NCBI GenBank assembly: GCA_035258565.1
Contig: DATFXF010000024.1
Coordinates: forward strand, 1 to 28,622
Origin: DATFXF01 sp035258565
GTDB taxonomy: Bacteria; Acidobacteriota; Terriglobia; Acidiferrales; UBA7541
DNA: 28,622 bases
Direction: 5' to 3'
Notes under the pieces: generated by a model
What the model saw: only the letters and a program-made list of their open reading frames with translations
Told to the model about the DNA's origin: nothing
The model's database searches: none
In this document: positions 15,492-22,465 of the stretch, in pieces
Numbering within the stretch: position 1 is the stretch's first letter
Layout: each line of letters starts with the position of its first letter
Translations under genes and position numbers: made by a program

Positions 15492-15520
15492 TAGGCAGAA
15501 ATGCGAATCGCGGCTACAAT
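15492..15520 (+). promoter_or_regulatory. Promoter of the LolD-like ATPase
   Basis: TAGGCA (15492-15497) and TACAAT (15515-15520) are spaced 17 bases. The predicted start is near 15527. This falls inside the longest reading of the ATPase frame (ATG 15501) and favours GTG 15585 as the true start. Confidence 0.5.
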
Positions 15521-15584
15521 AAACCGCACTTCCCTGGTTGGGCTCGGCTCACCCGAGGAGGGGCGCCCCATAGGGGATCCTAGC

Positions 15585-16268
15585 GTGGAGCCCATATTAA
15601 AAACTGAGGAGCTCTGGAAGGTTTATCGCACGGGCAAGGTCGGGGTGGCCGCCTTGCGCGGAGTGAATTTCGAGGTCTTGCCGGGCGAATTCGTGGCGGT
15701 CATGGGACCGTCGGGCTGTGGCAAGTCCACGCTGCTTTATGTGATTGGCGGGCTCGCGCAAGCCACGCGGGGGCGCGTGCTGGTGGACGGCAACGATCTG
15801 GGGACGATGAGCGACTCCGAACGCACCAAGCTGCGCCGACACAAAGTGGGGTTCGTCTTCCAACGCTTCAACCTACTGCCCACTCTCGACGCCTACGGCA
15901 ACATCGCCATCGCGCAGCACATCCATGGCAATGGCTTCGACCCGCATCGCTTTGAGGTGGTCACCAAGATGCTCGGGCTGGGCGACCGGCTGCATCACCG
16001 GCCGTCGGAGCTCTCCGGCGGCGAGCAGCAGCGCGTGGCGATTGCCCGCGCGATCATCAACGAGCCAAAAATCGTTCTGGCGGACGAGCCCACCGGCAAT
16101 CTGGACAGCAAGAATTCGGAAACCGTGCTGGGGATGCTGCGTCAGCTGAACAAGGAGCTCGGCCAGAGCATCGTGATGATCACGCACAACCCAGAAGCCG
16201 CCGCCTATGCCGACCGTGTGGTCCACATGCGCGACGGCGTGATCGTGGACGGCGTGCCCGCCGACTGA
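15585..16268 (+). CDS. ABC transporter ATP-binding protein, LolD/MacB/FtsE type
   Basis: The 227-residue nucleotide-binding subunit has Walker A GPSGCGKST (41-49), Q-loop FVFQRFNLLPTL, signature LSGGEQQRVAIARA, Walker B IVLADEPTGNLDS and the H-loop ITHNPEAA. The conserved LWKVYRTG start and NLLPTLDAYGNI are typical of the LolD/MacB/FtsE clade, which powers export or extraction by FtsX-type permeases. The frame can be extended to ATG 15501, but this would overlap a promoter; GTG 15585 with GGGGA upstream gives the usual length. Its likely partner is the permease ending at 15329. The next gene starts one base after its stop. Confidence 0.93.
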   Translation: MEPILKTEELWKVYRTGKVGVAALRGVNFEVLPGEFVAVMGPSGCGKSTLLYVIGGLAQATRGRVLVDGNDLGTMSDSERTKLRRHKVGFVFQRFNLLPTLDAYGNIAIAQHIHGNGFDPHRFEVVTKMLGLGDRLHHRPSELSGGEQQRVAIARAIINEPKIVLADEPTGNLDSKNSETVLGMLRQLNKELGQSIVMITHNPEAAAYADRVVHMRDGVIVDGVPAD

Positions 16269-16269
16269 G

Positions 16270-16668
16270 ATGCGCTCGCTCGGGCGCATCCTGCAGCGCA
16301 TCATCTTCTGGTCTTATGAACGCGGCACCTGGCCCTACGACCTGATGGTGGCGGCCATCGTGATCTTTGTTCTTGCTTCCCCGCGCGTGATCCACTACAA
16401 CGATCAGCCCCAGGTCGGCCCGGCCTTCTCGGCGGCGCTGGTCGAACTGCTGGCCGAGAACGCCAGCGACGGAACACGGGTTTACCGTGTCGATGCGCGC
16501 CTGCTGGCCTCTCCCGCCCGCACGCCCGCCTTCGACAAAGAACTCCACGATGCGATCCGCAAGAATGAACGGGACCTGCAAGGCCGCAGCTTCCAGATCC
16601 TGCGCTACGAAGCCGTTCGCGGCGAGAACGGCAACGTCCTCTACTACGACATTTCCGTGAAGCCCTGA
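16270..16668 (+). CDS. Small single-TM membrane protein, 132 aa
   Basis: It begins directly after the ATPase stop, so it is translationally linked. A cytoplasmic N-terminus (MRSLGRILQRIIFWSYERGTW) leads into one membrane helix (about residues 22-39, PYDLMVAAIVIFVLAS), and about 90 periplasmic residues of mixed structure (DGTRVYRVDARLL, LQGRSFQILRYEAVRG, VLYYDISVKP). The YERGTWPYDLMVAAIV segment looks highly constrained. No family name is recognised. Its fixed place between a LolD-like ATPase and a LolA-like protein makes it a candidate accessory subunit of that transporter. Confidence 0.85.
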   Translation: MRSLGRILQRIIFWSYERGTWPYDLMVAAIVIFVLASPRVIHYNDQPQVGPAFSAALVELLAENASDGTRVYRVDARLLASPARTPAFDKELHDAIRKNERDLQGRSFQILRYEAVRGENGNVLYYDISVKP

Positions 16669-16816
16669 AGGCTTCGCCGTGCCTCCGCGCCGCCTGCGCG
16701 GCCCTCGGCAGGAAGCAACTTGCCTGCGGTTCGTTTCGGGCACAGGTAACTTGCCAGGGGCTCGAGGCGTCCAATCGTTGTGCTAGCATGCGTGCGCTGG
16801 ACGGCAGGGTCACCAG

Positions 16817-17599
16817 ATGCGCTTGGCTCGTCGTTGGAAAAAGTTAAAGTTAAGGATCGAAGTCGCGAAGGGCGCGTGGTCGAGGGAACTGCTGCTGGTT
16901 GTGTTGGTGCTTGGATGGCCCGCGGTTTGGTCGAGCGCGCATCCCGGTGCACGGCGGCCGGAGCCTCCCGGCCAGAATTCCACCCCCTGGACACTGGACG
17001 CTGTCCTGAGGCAGCTCGACATCGAGGCGAAGCGGTTCCGCAGCCTCACCGCTGATCTCGAACGCACGAAAGTCACGGTCGTCGTGAACGACCGCTCAAC
17101 CGAGTCGGGCCAGATCTATGTGCGTCACGACGGCAAGATGCGCATCGATTTGACGCAGCCCGACCCGCGCACGATCCTGCGCGACGGCAACGAGCTCTAC
17201 CTCTTCAACCCGCGCATCAGGCAGGTCGAGCTGTACGACTTGAGCGAGCACCGCTCCCTGGTGGACCAGTTTTTGCTGCTGGGGTTTGGCACTTCGGGTG
17301 CGGAGCTCAAGAAGAGCTATTTGATCACTCTGCTTGGCCAGGACACGCTTGACAAGCAGAAAGTGATCCTGCTCGAGTTGACGCCGAGGTCCGATGAGGT
17401 CCGCAACCAGGTGTCGAAGATTCAGCTCTGGGTTGACGAATCCACCTGGCTGTCGGCACAGCAGAAGTTCTTCGAGACGGGCTCCGGCGATTACTTCATC
17501 ATTCGCTACACGAACGTGGTCCGCAATGTCAAGATTTCCGATTCCCGCTTCAAGCCTCACTGGCCGAAAGGCACCGCGAAAGTCAAGCGGCAAGGTTAA
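16817..17599 (+). CDS. LolA-like outer-membrane lipoprotein carrier protein
   Basis: The 260-residue protein has an unusually long basic N-terminus (about 25 residues) before a hydrophobic stretch ELLLVVLVLGWPAVWSSA, which acts as a signal peptide or anchor. The mature part shows the LolA fold: a helix with LRQLDIEAKRFRSLTADLERTK, then SGQIYVRHDGKMRIDLTQPDPRTILRDGNELYLFNP, corresponding to the LolA kP..l..dG..l..y.P pattern, and later KIQLWVDESTWLSAQQKF. LolA carries lipoproteins across the periplasm between LolCDE and the outer membrane. A gap of 148 bases separates it from the small membrane protein; a TAGCAT hexamer lies at 16784-16789. Its stop abuts the stop of the convergent transporter gene. 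Confidence 0.85.
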   Translation: MRLARRWKKLKLRIEVAKGAWSRELLLVVLVLGWPAVWSSAHPGARRPEPPGQNSTPWTLDAVLRQLDIEAKRFRSLTADLERTKVTVVVNDRSTESGQIYVRHDGKMRIDLTQPDPRTILRDGNELYLFNPRIRQVELYDLSEHRSLVDQFLLLGFGTSGAELKKSYLITLLGQDTLDKQKVILLELTPRSDEVRNQVSKIQLWVDESTWLSAQQKFFETGSGDYFIIRYTNVVRNVKISDSRFKPHWPKGTAKVKRQG

Positions 17600-18697
17600 T
17601 CAACCGCTGCGACCCGATGGTATCGCCGAACCCTTGGCGTCGCCGCTTTTGTGCTCCGTCCCCCCCGCTTCCCGCCATGCTTCGCCCGGAACCAATTCAG
17701 CGCCAGCCGCACGCGCGGTGGCCTCGTGCCGCGCGGTGATGACCAGCACGACTCCGCCGACAATGACGGCCGCGGCCACGAGCGTGCGAAGCGTGGGTTG
17801 TTCGTTCGCCCACGCCCAGCCGAGAAGCATGGCCACGACCGGATTGACATAGGCATACGTGGCCACGCGCGCTGGCGGGGCGTGCGCCAGCAACCAGGTG
17901 TACGCGCTGAAGCCCAGCAGCGAGCCGAAAACGATCAGGTACACCAGCGCGAGCACGGAGCGGAGCGACACCGCCGCCCAGTCGAGGTTTCCCCCTTGGC
18001 CGGTGAGCAGGCTGACGAGGATCAGCAGTGCGCCGCCGGCCAGGCATTGCATGGCTGTGCCGAGCAAAGGCGTTCTCGGGAGTGCGAGGCGCCGGGAAAA
18101 GACCGAGCCGGTTGCCCACGAAAGCGCGGCCAGCACCAGCACGGTGGCACCGCGCGGGTCCACCCGGCCTGCGCCGGCCAGTTCGGACGGGCCCATGAGA
18201 AATGCCAGGCCGGCAAAACCCAGCACAAGCCCGAGAATGACACGCCCGCCGGGACGCGTCCCGCCTGGCCGCAGCCATTCGATCAGCACCATCCAGAGTG
18301 AGACGGTGGCCACGAGCAGCGCCGCCACGCCCGACGGGACGCTCTGTTCGGCCCAGGAGACACCTCCATTGCCGCCCGCGAGAAGCAGCGCACCGACCAA
18401 AGCTGCAGCCGTCCAATTCGCGCGCGTCGGCCGCTCACGGCTCCGCAAACAAGCCAGGGGATAGAGCACCAAACCGGCAACGAGATGGCGCGTGCCGGCC
18501 ATGAGGAAGGGCGGCAGGGTGGCCACGGCGAAGCGGATGGCCAGAAATGTGGAGCCCCACAGGACGTAAACGGCCGCAAATGCAGCTACGAGCTTGGCGC
18601 CGGAAGGCGCGGGCCGGAGCTCGCTCCGAGCATTCGCGTCCGCCGGCTTCCCACGGGAGGTCCCCACGATATCCAGCTTGACTTCAGGAGTGCCCAC
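17600..18697 (-). CDS. EamA/DMT-family transporter
   Basis: The product has ten predicted membrane helices in two EamA repeats: the first starts at LVAAFAAVYVLWGSTFLAIRFAV and the second after GRVDPRGATVLVLAALSWATGSVFSRR. Motifs such as WGSTFLAIR, ALLVATVSLWMVLIEWL and ARVATYAYVNPVVAMLLGW are typical of drug/metabolite exporters of the RhaT/YedA type; the substrate cannot be told. The frame is open to 18880, but GTG at 18697 is preceded by GGAGAAGG (18710-18703) and starts a sensible 365-residue protein with a short cytoplasmic N-terminus. The last 45 residues after the tenth helix are a polar tail. It converges with the LolA-like gene with no bases between stops. Confidence 0.9.
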   Translation of the reverse strand: MGTPEVKLDIVGTSRGKPADANARSELRPAPSGAKLVAAFAAVYVLWGSTFLAIRFAVATLPPFLMAGTRHLVAGLVLYPLACLRSRERPTRANWTAAALVGALLLAGGNGGVSWAEQSVPSGVAALLVATVSLWMVLIEWLRPGGTRPGGRVILGLVLGFAGLAFLMGPSELAGAGRVDPRGATVLVLAALSWATGSVFSRRLALPRTPLLGTAMQCLAGGALLILVSLLTGQGGNLDWAAVSLRSVLALVYLIVFGSLLGFSAYTWLLAHAPPARVATYAYVNPVVAMLLGWAWANEQPTLRTLVAAAVIVGGVVLVITARHEATARAAGAELVPGEAWREAGGTEHKSGDAKGSAIPSGRSG

Positions 18698-19013
18698 CGC
18701 GCCTTCTCCGGTTCGATTCACGAGCTGCGCGCGCCGCAGGGCCGCATCGTGGAGAACAACATCTCCGTTTCGAATCCGCCTCGAGTGAACCCTGGTGATT
18801 GCTGCGCGTGCATAGGTAGAAGATGTTGTGGGTTGGCCCGGAGACTCACAAGATAGGTGGCCCGATCGCTTCGATCGCAAGCCATATTGGATGCATCATC
18901 GATCTAACCCACGGGCGCAATGGGGACCGCGCCCCGTGCGCACCAAGATCGTTTCCGACGGGGCAACCGGATCGCGGTGCGCTACATCCGAATTGGGCAT
19001 TGGGGTCGGCGTG
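18698..19013. other. Divergent intergenic region between transporter and Omp85 genes
   Basis: No gene is called here. The bases near 18703-18710 carry the Shine-Dalgarno of the minus-strand transporter. A short perfect palindrome, GATCG-CTT-CGATC, lies at 18864-18876. I found no convincing -35/-10 pair for either gene. The frame of the Omp85 gene is open across most of it, but that translation (rich in R, P and W) is not like a signal peptide. Confidence 0.4.
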
Positions 19014-21623
19014 ATGAGCTTTCGCCGCGCCTGGGGGCCTCCGGCCGGAGCCGCTGCGCTCTTGGTTCTTCTCCTATCCGCATGTGCCACAGGTTTCTCT
19101 CAGGGCCTCGCTCCAGCTCCGGAGGAAACTCCCGGGAAATCCGGTGCGCCAGACGATGCGGCTCGGCCCGTTGGCAACATCCAGCAGATCGAATTCGTGG
19201 GCCTGCAAAGGATTGCAGCCGCCACGCTGCGAGCGCATATCACCTCGCGCGAAGGCCAGCCGCTCGACCCGGCGCGAATTCGAAACGACGTGCGTGCGCT
19301 CGACCGGCTCGGCTGGTTCGATTCCGTCAGCGTGGTGGTCGAGGAGATTCCTGCGTTGCTGGCGGATCTTCGACTGGCGTCTGCCGAACGAACTGTGCCG
19401 CCGCTCGAGCCTTTTTTGCGCGTCCTATTTCTTCTCGAAGAGCGGCCCTTCCTCGCCGGAGTGGAATTCCGTGGGTCGCACGTTCTCTCACGCGAGCACA
19501 TTCGCGCGCTGCTCGCGGAGAAAGGCGTTCGACTGAGGGAAGCTGCGCCGGCAAACCCGACCGAGCTGTGGCGTGCCCGGCGCGGTATCGAACGAGGTCT
19601 GGCTGACGCAGGCTACCCCCGCGCGCACGTCGAGATGCGCCTGGAAGCCGTTCCCACGGCGGCCGTGCGCGCCCTCTTTGAGATTCGCGATGGCCCACGG
19701 ATCACCGTGGCTCGCGTTACCTTCGCGGGCAATCACGCCTTCTCTGACCGAAGACTGGAACGCCAAATGAAGCGCGTGACTCCCCAGGTGCCGCTCGCAG
19801 GGTTGCGCGGCAAAACCGTCTATACGCCCGAGCGGCTCGAGGAAGACCTCGAGCGCCTGGAAAACTTCTACCGCAACCACGGCTATCCGGAGGCGCGTGT
19901 GGGGCACGCGGACGTGCAAGTTTCCGAAATGCGTGCTCGGGGGTGGTTGCCCTGGCCGCACCGTCGGAGCGTTGCCCGCTACCAGATCCTCATCCCCGTC
20001 GAGGAGGGCAAGCGTTATCGTTGGAGCGCCGTGACCCTCGAGCGCGAACTCGGAAGGAATGCCTCCGAGAAGCCATCCGCAGAGCTGACCGCGAGCCGCC
20101 ACCTGAAGCCCGGCGCGCCTTATTCGCAGCAGGAGCTTGAGCGCGCACGAGAGATGCTGGAGCGGGTGAAGGTGCGCACGCCAGCCGAAACGCGCCCGCT
20201 CGCTCGAGAAGTGGACGCGCAACCTGCCTTCGATCCTGCCACCAGCACGGTCCGCGTAACCTTCCGCATCCGCGAGACCCAACCGTACACGGTCCGCCAC
20301 ATTGAGTTCCTCGGCGAGCGACGCTTCAGTGACCGTTACTACCGTCGGCGCATCCTGCTGAAGGAAGGCGAGTCCTTCCATCCCGAGAAACTCGAGCAGG
20401 GTCTCGCGCAGCTGGCCCGCGCGGGCTTCGTCCGCCCGCCGAAGCCGGAGGACGTGCACGTGCACTTTGACGAACGAAGCCGCACCGCCGACGTGACCAT
20501 CCGCGTCGAGGAGATCGGCCGGCAGCGAATCTCGCTCGTGGGCGGGCACGGCCAGTTCGGGAGCACGGTGGGGCTCGCCTACAACCTTTTCGATCTCTTG
20601 GGGGGCGAGGAGCTGATCACCGGACACCTCGAGGGCGGCCCGGAAAGCCTCCAGGCGCTCCTGGGGGTGGCCAAAGAAGGTTTGTTTGGCACGCGCGCCT
20701 CCCTGGGTTTGAGCCTCTTCCAGAATGTGATCCGGCCGAGTCTCCCCGGCCAAGCGGGGCGCCAACGCCTGTTCACTTCGCGCAGTTCCGGGGTGGGTTT
20801 GGGCTGGACCTATCCGGTCACGCCCCACGACAGTCTGGGTTTTAACTACCAGCTCTCCGAAACCTTGACGAAGTTCGACGTGTCTTTGCCTTCGGGCATT
20901 TCGGGCCTGCCTGGTAGTCCAGTCCGCGCGAGCACATCCAGCCGCTCGATTGGCCTGAGAGAGACGCGCGACACCGGCCGCACGCGGCTGGAGGCAGCGG
21001 CCTCGGTTTCCGGCGGCTGGCTCGGCGGCAGCGAGAATCTCTTGCGCTCCTCTTTCGAATACTCCCGGCTCACCGCCGACCCGCTGAGCGATGGACGCAA
21101 TACCTGGGCATTCCGTGGGACGCTTGCGGGCGTCTCGAGTTACCACGGCGAATTGCCCCTGCACGCACGCCTGTTTGGAGGAGACCAGTTCGTGCGAGGT
21201 TTCCGAACCGGAGAACTCACGCCCTACGCTCTAGCGGAGAGCTCAGGGGCGCAAGGCACGGCTGTCTTCCAGGCGCAGTCTCCTGGCGCCGACTTGGTCG
21301 GCGCAGTTAACTCCGAGTACCGCGTGCCGCTCGTGCCGCGTGCCGAGGTTGCCGGCTTTTTCGACGCCGGCTCCGGCTGGCTGCTGCCAGGCTGGCTGGG
21401 GCCAAATCGCCCGACGTTGTTACGTGGCACGAACGGCATCCCCCGCGCTTCAACTGGTCTCGAGCTGCGCTGGCGCCTGCCGGTTATCGAGCACACTCTT
21501 CGCGTTCACTACTCCTGGAATCCGCTTCGCCTAAGGGAAACCCTCTCTCTGCCGGATGGTTCCCGTTTTCGGCCGCCGGACCGACATGCTGCGCTCGGCT
21601 GGGCCCTCGGCAGTCTGTTCTAG
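19014..21623 (+). CDS. Omp85-superfamily outer-membrane protein (BamA/TamA-like) with a lipoprotein-type signal
   Basis: The 869-residue product has about five N-terminal POTRA domains (from IQQIEFVGLQRI, then AGVEFRGSHVLS, VARVTFAGNHAFSDRR, a degenerate fourth, and VRHIEFLGERRFSDRYYRRR), followed by a C-terminal barrel that starts near VGGHGQFGSTVGLAYN. The hallmark GGDQFVRGF matches the VRGF/Y motif of strand-16 loop 6, and the protein ends in a terminal phenylalanine (GWALGSLF). The family inserts beta-barrel or surface proteins into the outer membrane. The signal (PPAGAAALLVLLLSAC) has a lipobox LSAC with C24, unlike proteobacterial BamA. ATG 19014 is chosen; the longer frame is unlikely. 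No bam or lpx neighbours, so this may be a paralogue. Confidence 0.92.
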   Translation: MSFRRAWGPPAGAAALLVLLLSACATGFSQGLAPAPEETPGKSGAPDDAARPVGNIQQIEFVGLQRIAAATLRAHITSREGQPLDPARIRNDVRALDRLGWFDSVSVVVEEIPALLADLRLASAERTVPPLEPFLRVLFLLEERPFLAGVEFRGSHVLSREHIRALLAEKGVRLREAAPANPTELWRARRGIERGLADAGYPRAHVEMRLEAVPTAAVRALFEIRDGPRITVARVTFAGNHAFSDRRLERQMKRVTPQVPLAGLRGKTVYTPERLEEDLERLENFYRNHGYPEARVGHADVQVSEMRARGWLPWPHRRSVARYQILIPVEEGKRYRWSAVTLERELGRNASEKPSAELTASRHLKPGAPYSQQELERAREMLERVKVRTPAETRPLAREVDAQPAFDPATSTVRVTFRIRETQPYTVRHIEFLGERRFSDRYYRRRILLKEGESFHPEKLEQGLAQLARAGFVRPPKPEDVHVHFDERSRTADVTIRVEEIGRQRISLVGGHGQFGSTVGLAYNLFDLLGGEELITGHLEGGPESLQALLGVAKEGLFGTRASLGLSLFQNVIRPSLPGQAGRQRLFTSRSSGVGLGWTYPVTPHDSLGFNYQLSETLTKFDVSLPSGISGLPGSPVRASTSSRSIGLRETRDTGRTRLEAAASVSGGWLGGSENLLRSSFEYSRLTADPLSDGRNTWAFRGTLAGVSSYHGELPLHARLFGGDQFVRGFRTGELTPYALAESSGAQGTAVFQAQSPGADLVGAVNSEYRVPLVPRAEVAGFFDAGSGWLLPGWLGPNRPTLLRGTNGIPRASTGLELRWRLPVIEHTLRVHYSWNPLRLRETLSLPDGSRFRPPDRHAALGWALGSLF

Positions 21624-21691
21624 TCCTTTCTGCTCCGCGCCCCCGAGACACTGCTGGTTGTGTGTTAGAACAACGCGCTTAACTCCTTCGA

Positions 21692-21720
21692 TTGACCAAG
21701 CAGGGAGCGGAGCCTGATAT
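21692..21720 (+). promoter_or_regulatory. Possible promoter of the PilZ gene
   Basis: TTGACC (21692-21697) is spaced 17 bases from TGATAT (21715-21720). The -35 is strong and the -10 weak. It is about 45 bases before the PilZ start codon. Confidence 0.35.
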
Positions 21721-21764
21721 TGGGCAACGCAGCGCCCGAAGCGTTTCACGCATAAGGGGGAAGT

Positions 21765-22301
21765 ATGGGCGCTGCCGGCAACTCTCGGCCTGCCAAAGCC
21801 GTTCGATCCGTCGAAACAGAAGGGGACTCACGCGAGGAGGCTCGCGCGCAAGGGTCAGAAAACCCTGGGCCGGCAATCCGCGCGGTTCCGGAACACCAGC
21901 CGCGGCGTTTCACTCGCGTGCCGACGCATGTGATTGGTGTGGCGGAAGACCGCCGCGCGCATCCGCGAGCGGTCTTGAGCCTGCCCCTGCGCCTGAAGTG
22001 CGTGGCCAGTCAGCGCGAACCCATACCCATCTCCCTGGTCACCAAGAACATCAGCTCGAGCGGTGTCTACTTCATGTGTCTTCGCCGGATCGAGCCCGGC
22101 ACTCCGATCGAGCTTGAGGTAAGCCTCGTTGAGCGACCGCTCGGCCGCGGCCGCGTCCATATGACCGCGAGCGCGCACGTAGTCCGGATGGACGTGGCGG
22201 GGACTCCTGGCTGGTATGGACTGGCGGCCACCTTCGACGAGATCACCTTCCATCGTGACGATATTCTTCCGAACGCGCTTCGGGAACAGGCAAGGTGCTG
22301 A
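21765..22301 (+). CDS. PilZ-domain protein (probable c-di-GMP receptor)
   Basis: The 178-residue protein has a PilZ domain from about residue 62. The two c-di-GMP-binding motifs are complete: the RxxxR arm (R-R-A-H-P-R near residue 63-68) and NISSSG (about 95-100). The first about 60 residues are polar, low-complexity and outside the domain, so they may be a linker or an annotation excess; GTG codons near residue 58 could give a shorter protein. ATG 21765 has a good Shine-Dalgarno (AGGGGGAAGT). PilZ proteins transmit c-di-GMP levels to motility, secretion or envelope functions; the partner is unknown. A single gene, it lies between an Omp85 gene and a large TonB-dependent receptor. Confidence 0.88.
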   Translation: MGAAGNSRPAKAVRSVETEGDSREEARAQGSENPGPAIRAVPEHQPRRFTRVPTHVIGVAEDRRAHPRAVLSLPLRLKCVASQREPIPISLVTKNISSSGVYFMCLRRIEPGTPIELEVSLVERPLGRGRVHMTASAHVVRMDVAGTPGWYGLAATFDEITFHRDDILPNALREQARC

Positions 22302-22320
22302 ATGAACTGGCCTTTTTATC

Positions 22321-22349
22321 TTGACTTGTGAGCATGGTGTGCCTAGAAT
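22321..22349 (+). promoter_or_regulatory. Strong sigma70-type promoter of the TonB-dependent receptor
   Basis: TTGACT (22321-22326), then 17 bases, then TAGAAT (22344-22349): 5 of 6 matches in each box with an ideal spacer. Predicted start near 22356, giving a leader of about 110 bases before ATG 22466. This places the true start well downstream of the longer open frame. Confidence 0.75.
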
Positions 22350-22465
22350 CCGCGCGAATCCGCCCCAGGTTAGGGGTGCTGGGGTGTGAAATCCGAGAAA
22401 GACAGGTTCAGGTTGAGGCCGGTAGCTTTCCGGGCCGGCATTTCCTGCTGCTCCAAGGAGGTTTC

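Noticed and set aside
15329..15583. 84-codon plus-strand frame between permease and ATPase
   Set aside because: No ribosome-binding site, arginine/proline-rich shadow-like composition, and overlaps the ATPase promoter.
16685..16701. CCGCGC/GCGCGG hairpin after the 132-residue protein
   Set aside because: Six-base stem without a T-tract, so not a convincing intrinsic terminator.
19488..21164. Long (558-codon) minus-strand open frame inside the Omp85 gene
   Set aside because: Opposite a clearly conserved POTRA/barrel gene; composition-driven and without recognisable motifs.
21624..21764. Possible c-di-GMP riboswitch before the PilZ gene
   Set aside because: I looked for the GEMM core (GGCAAACC and GACGCAAAGCC type segments) and did not find it.
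22328..22465. Longer N-terminus of the TonB receptor
   Set aside because: The frame would begin inside the strong promoter; ATG 22466 has a perfect Shine-Dalgarno and signal peptide.
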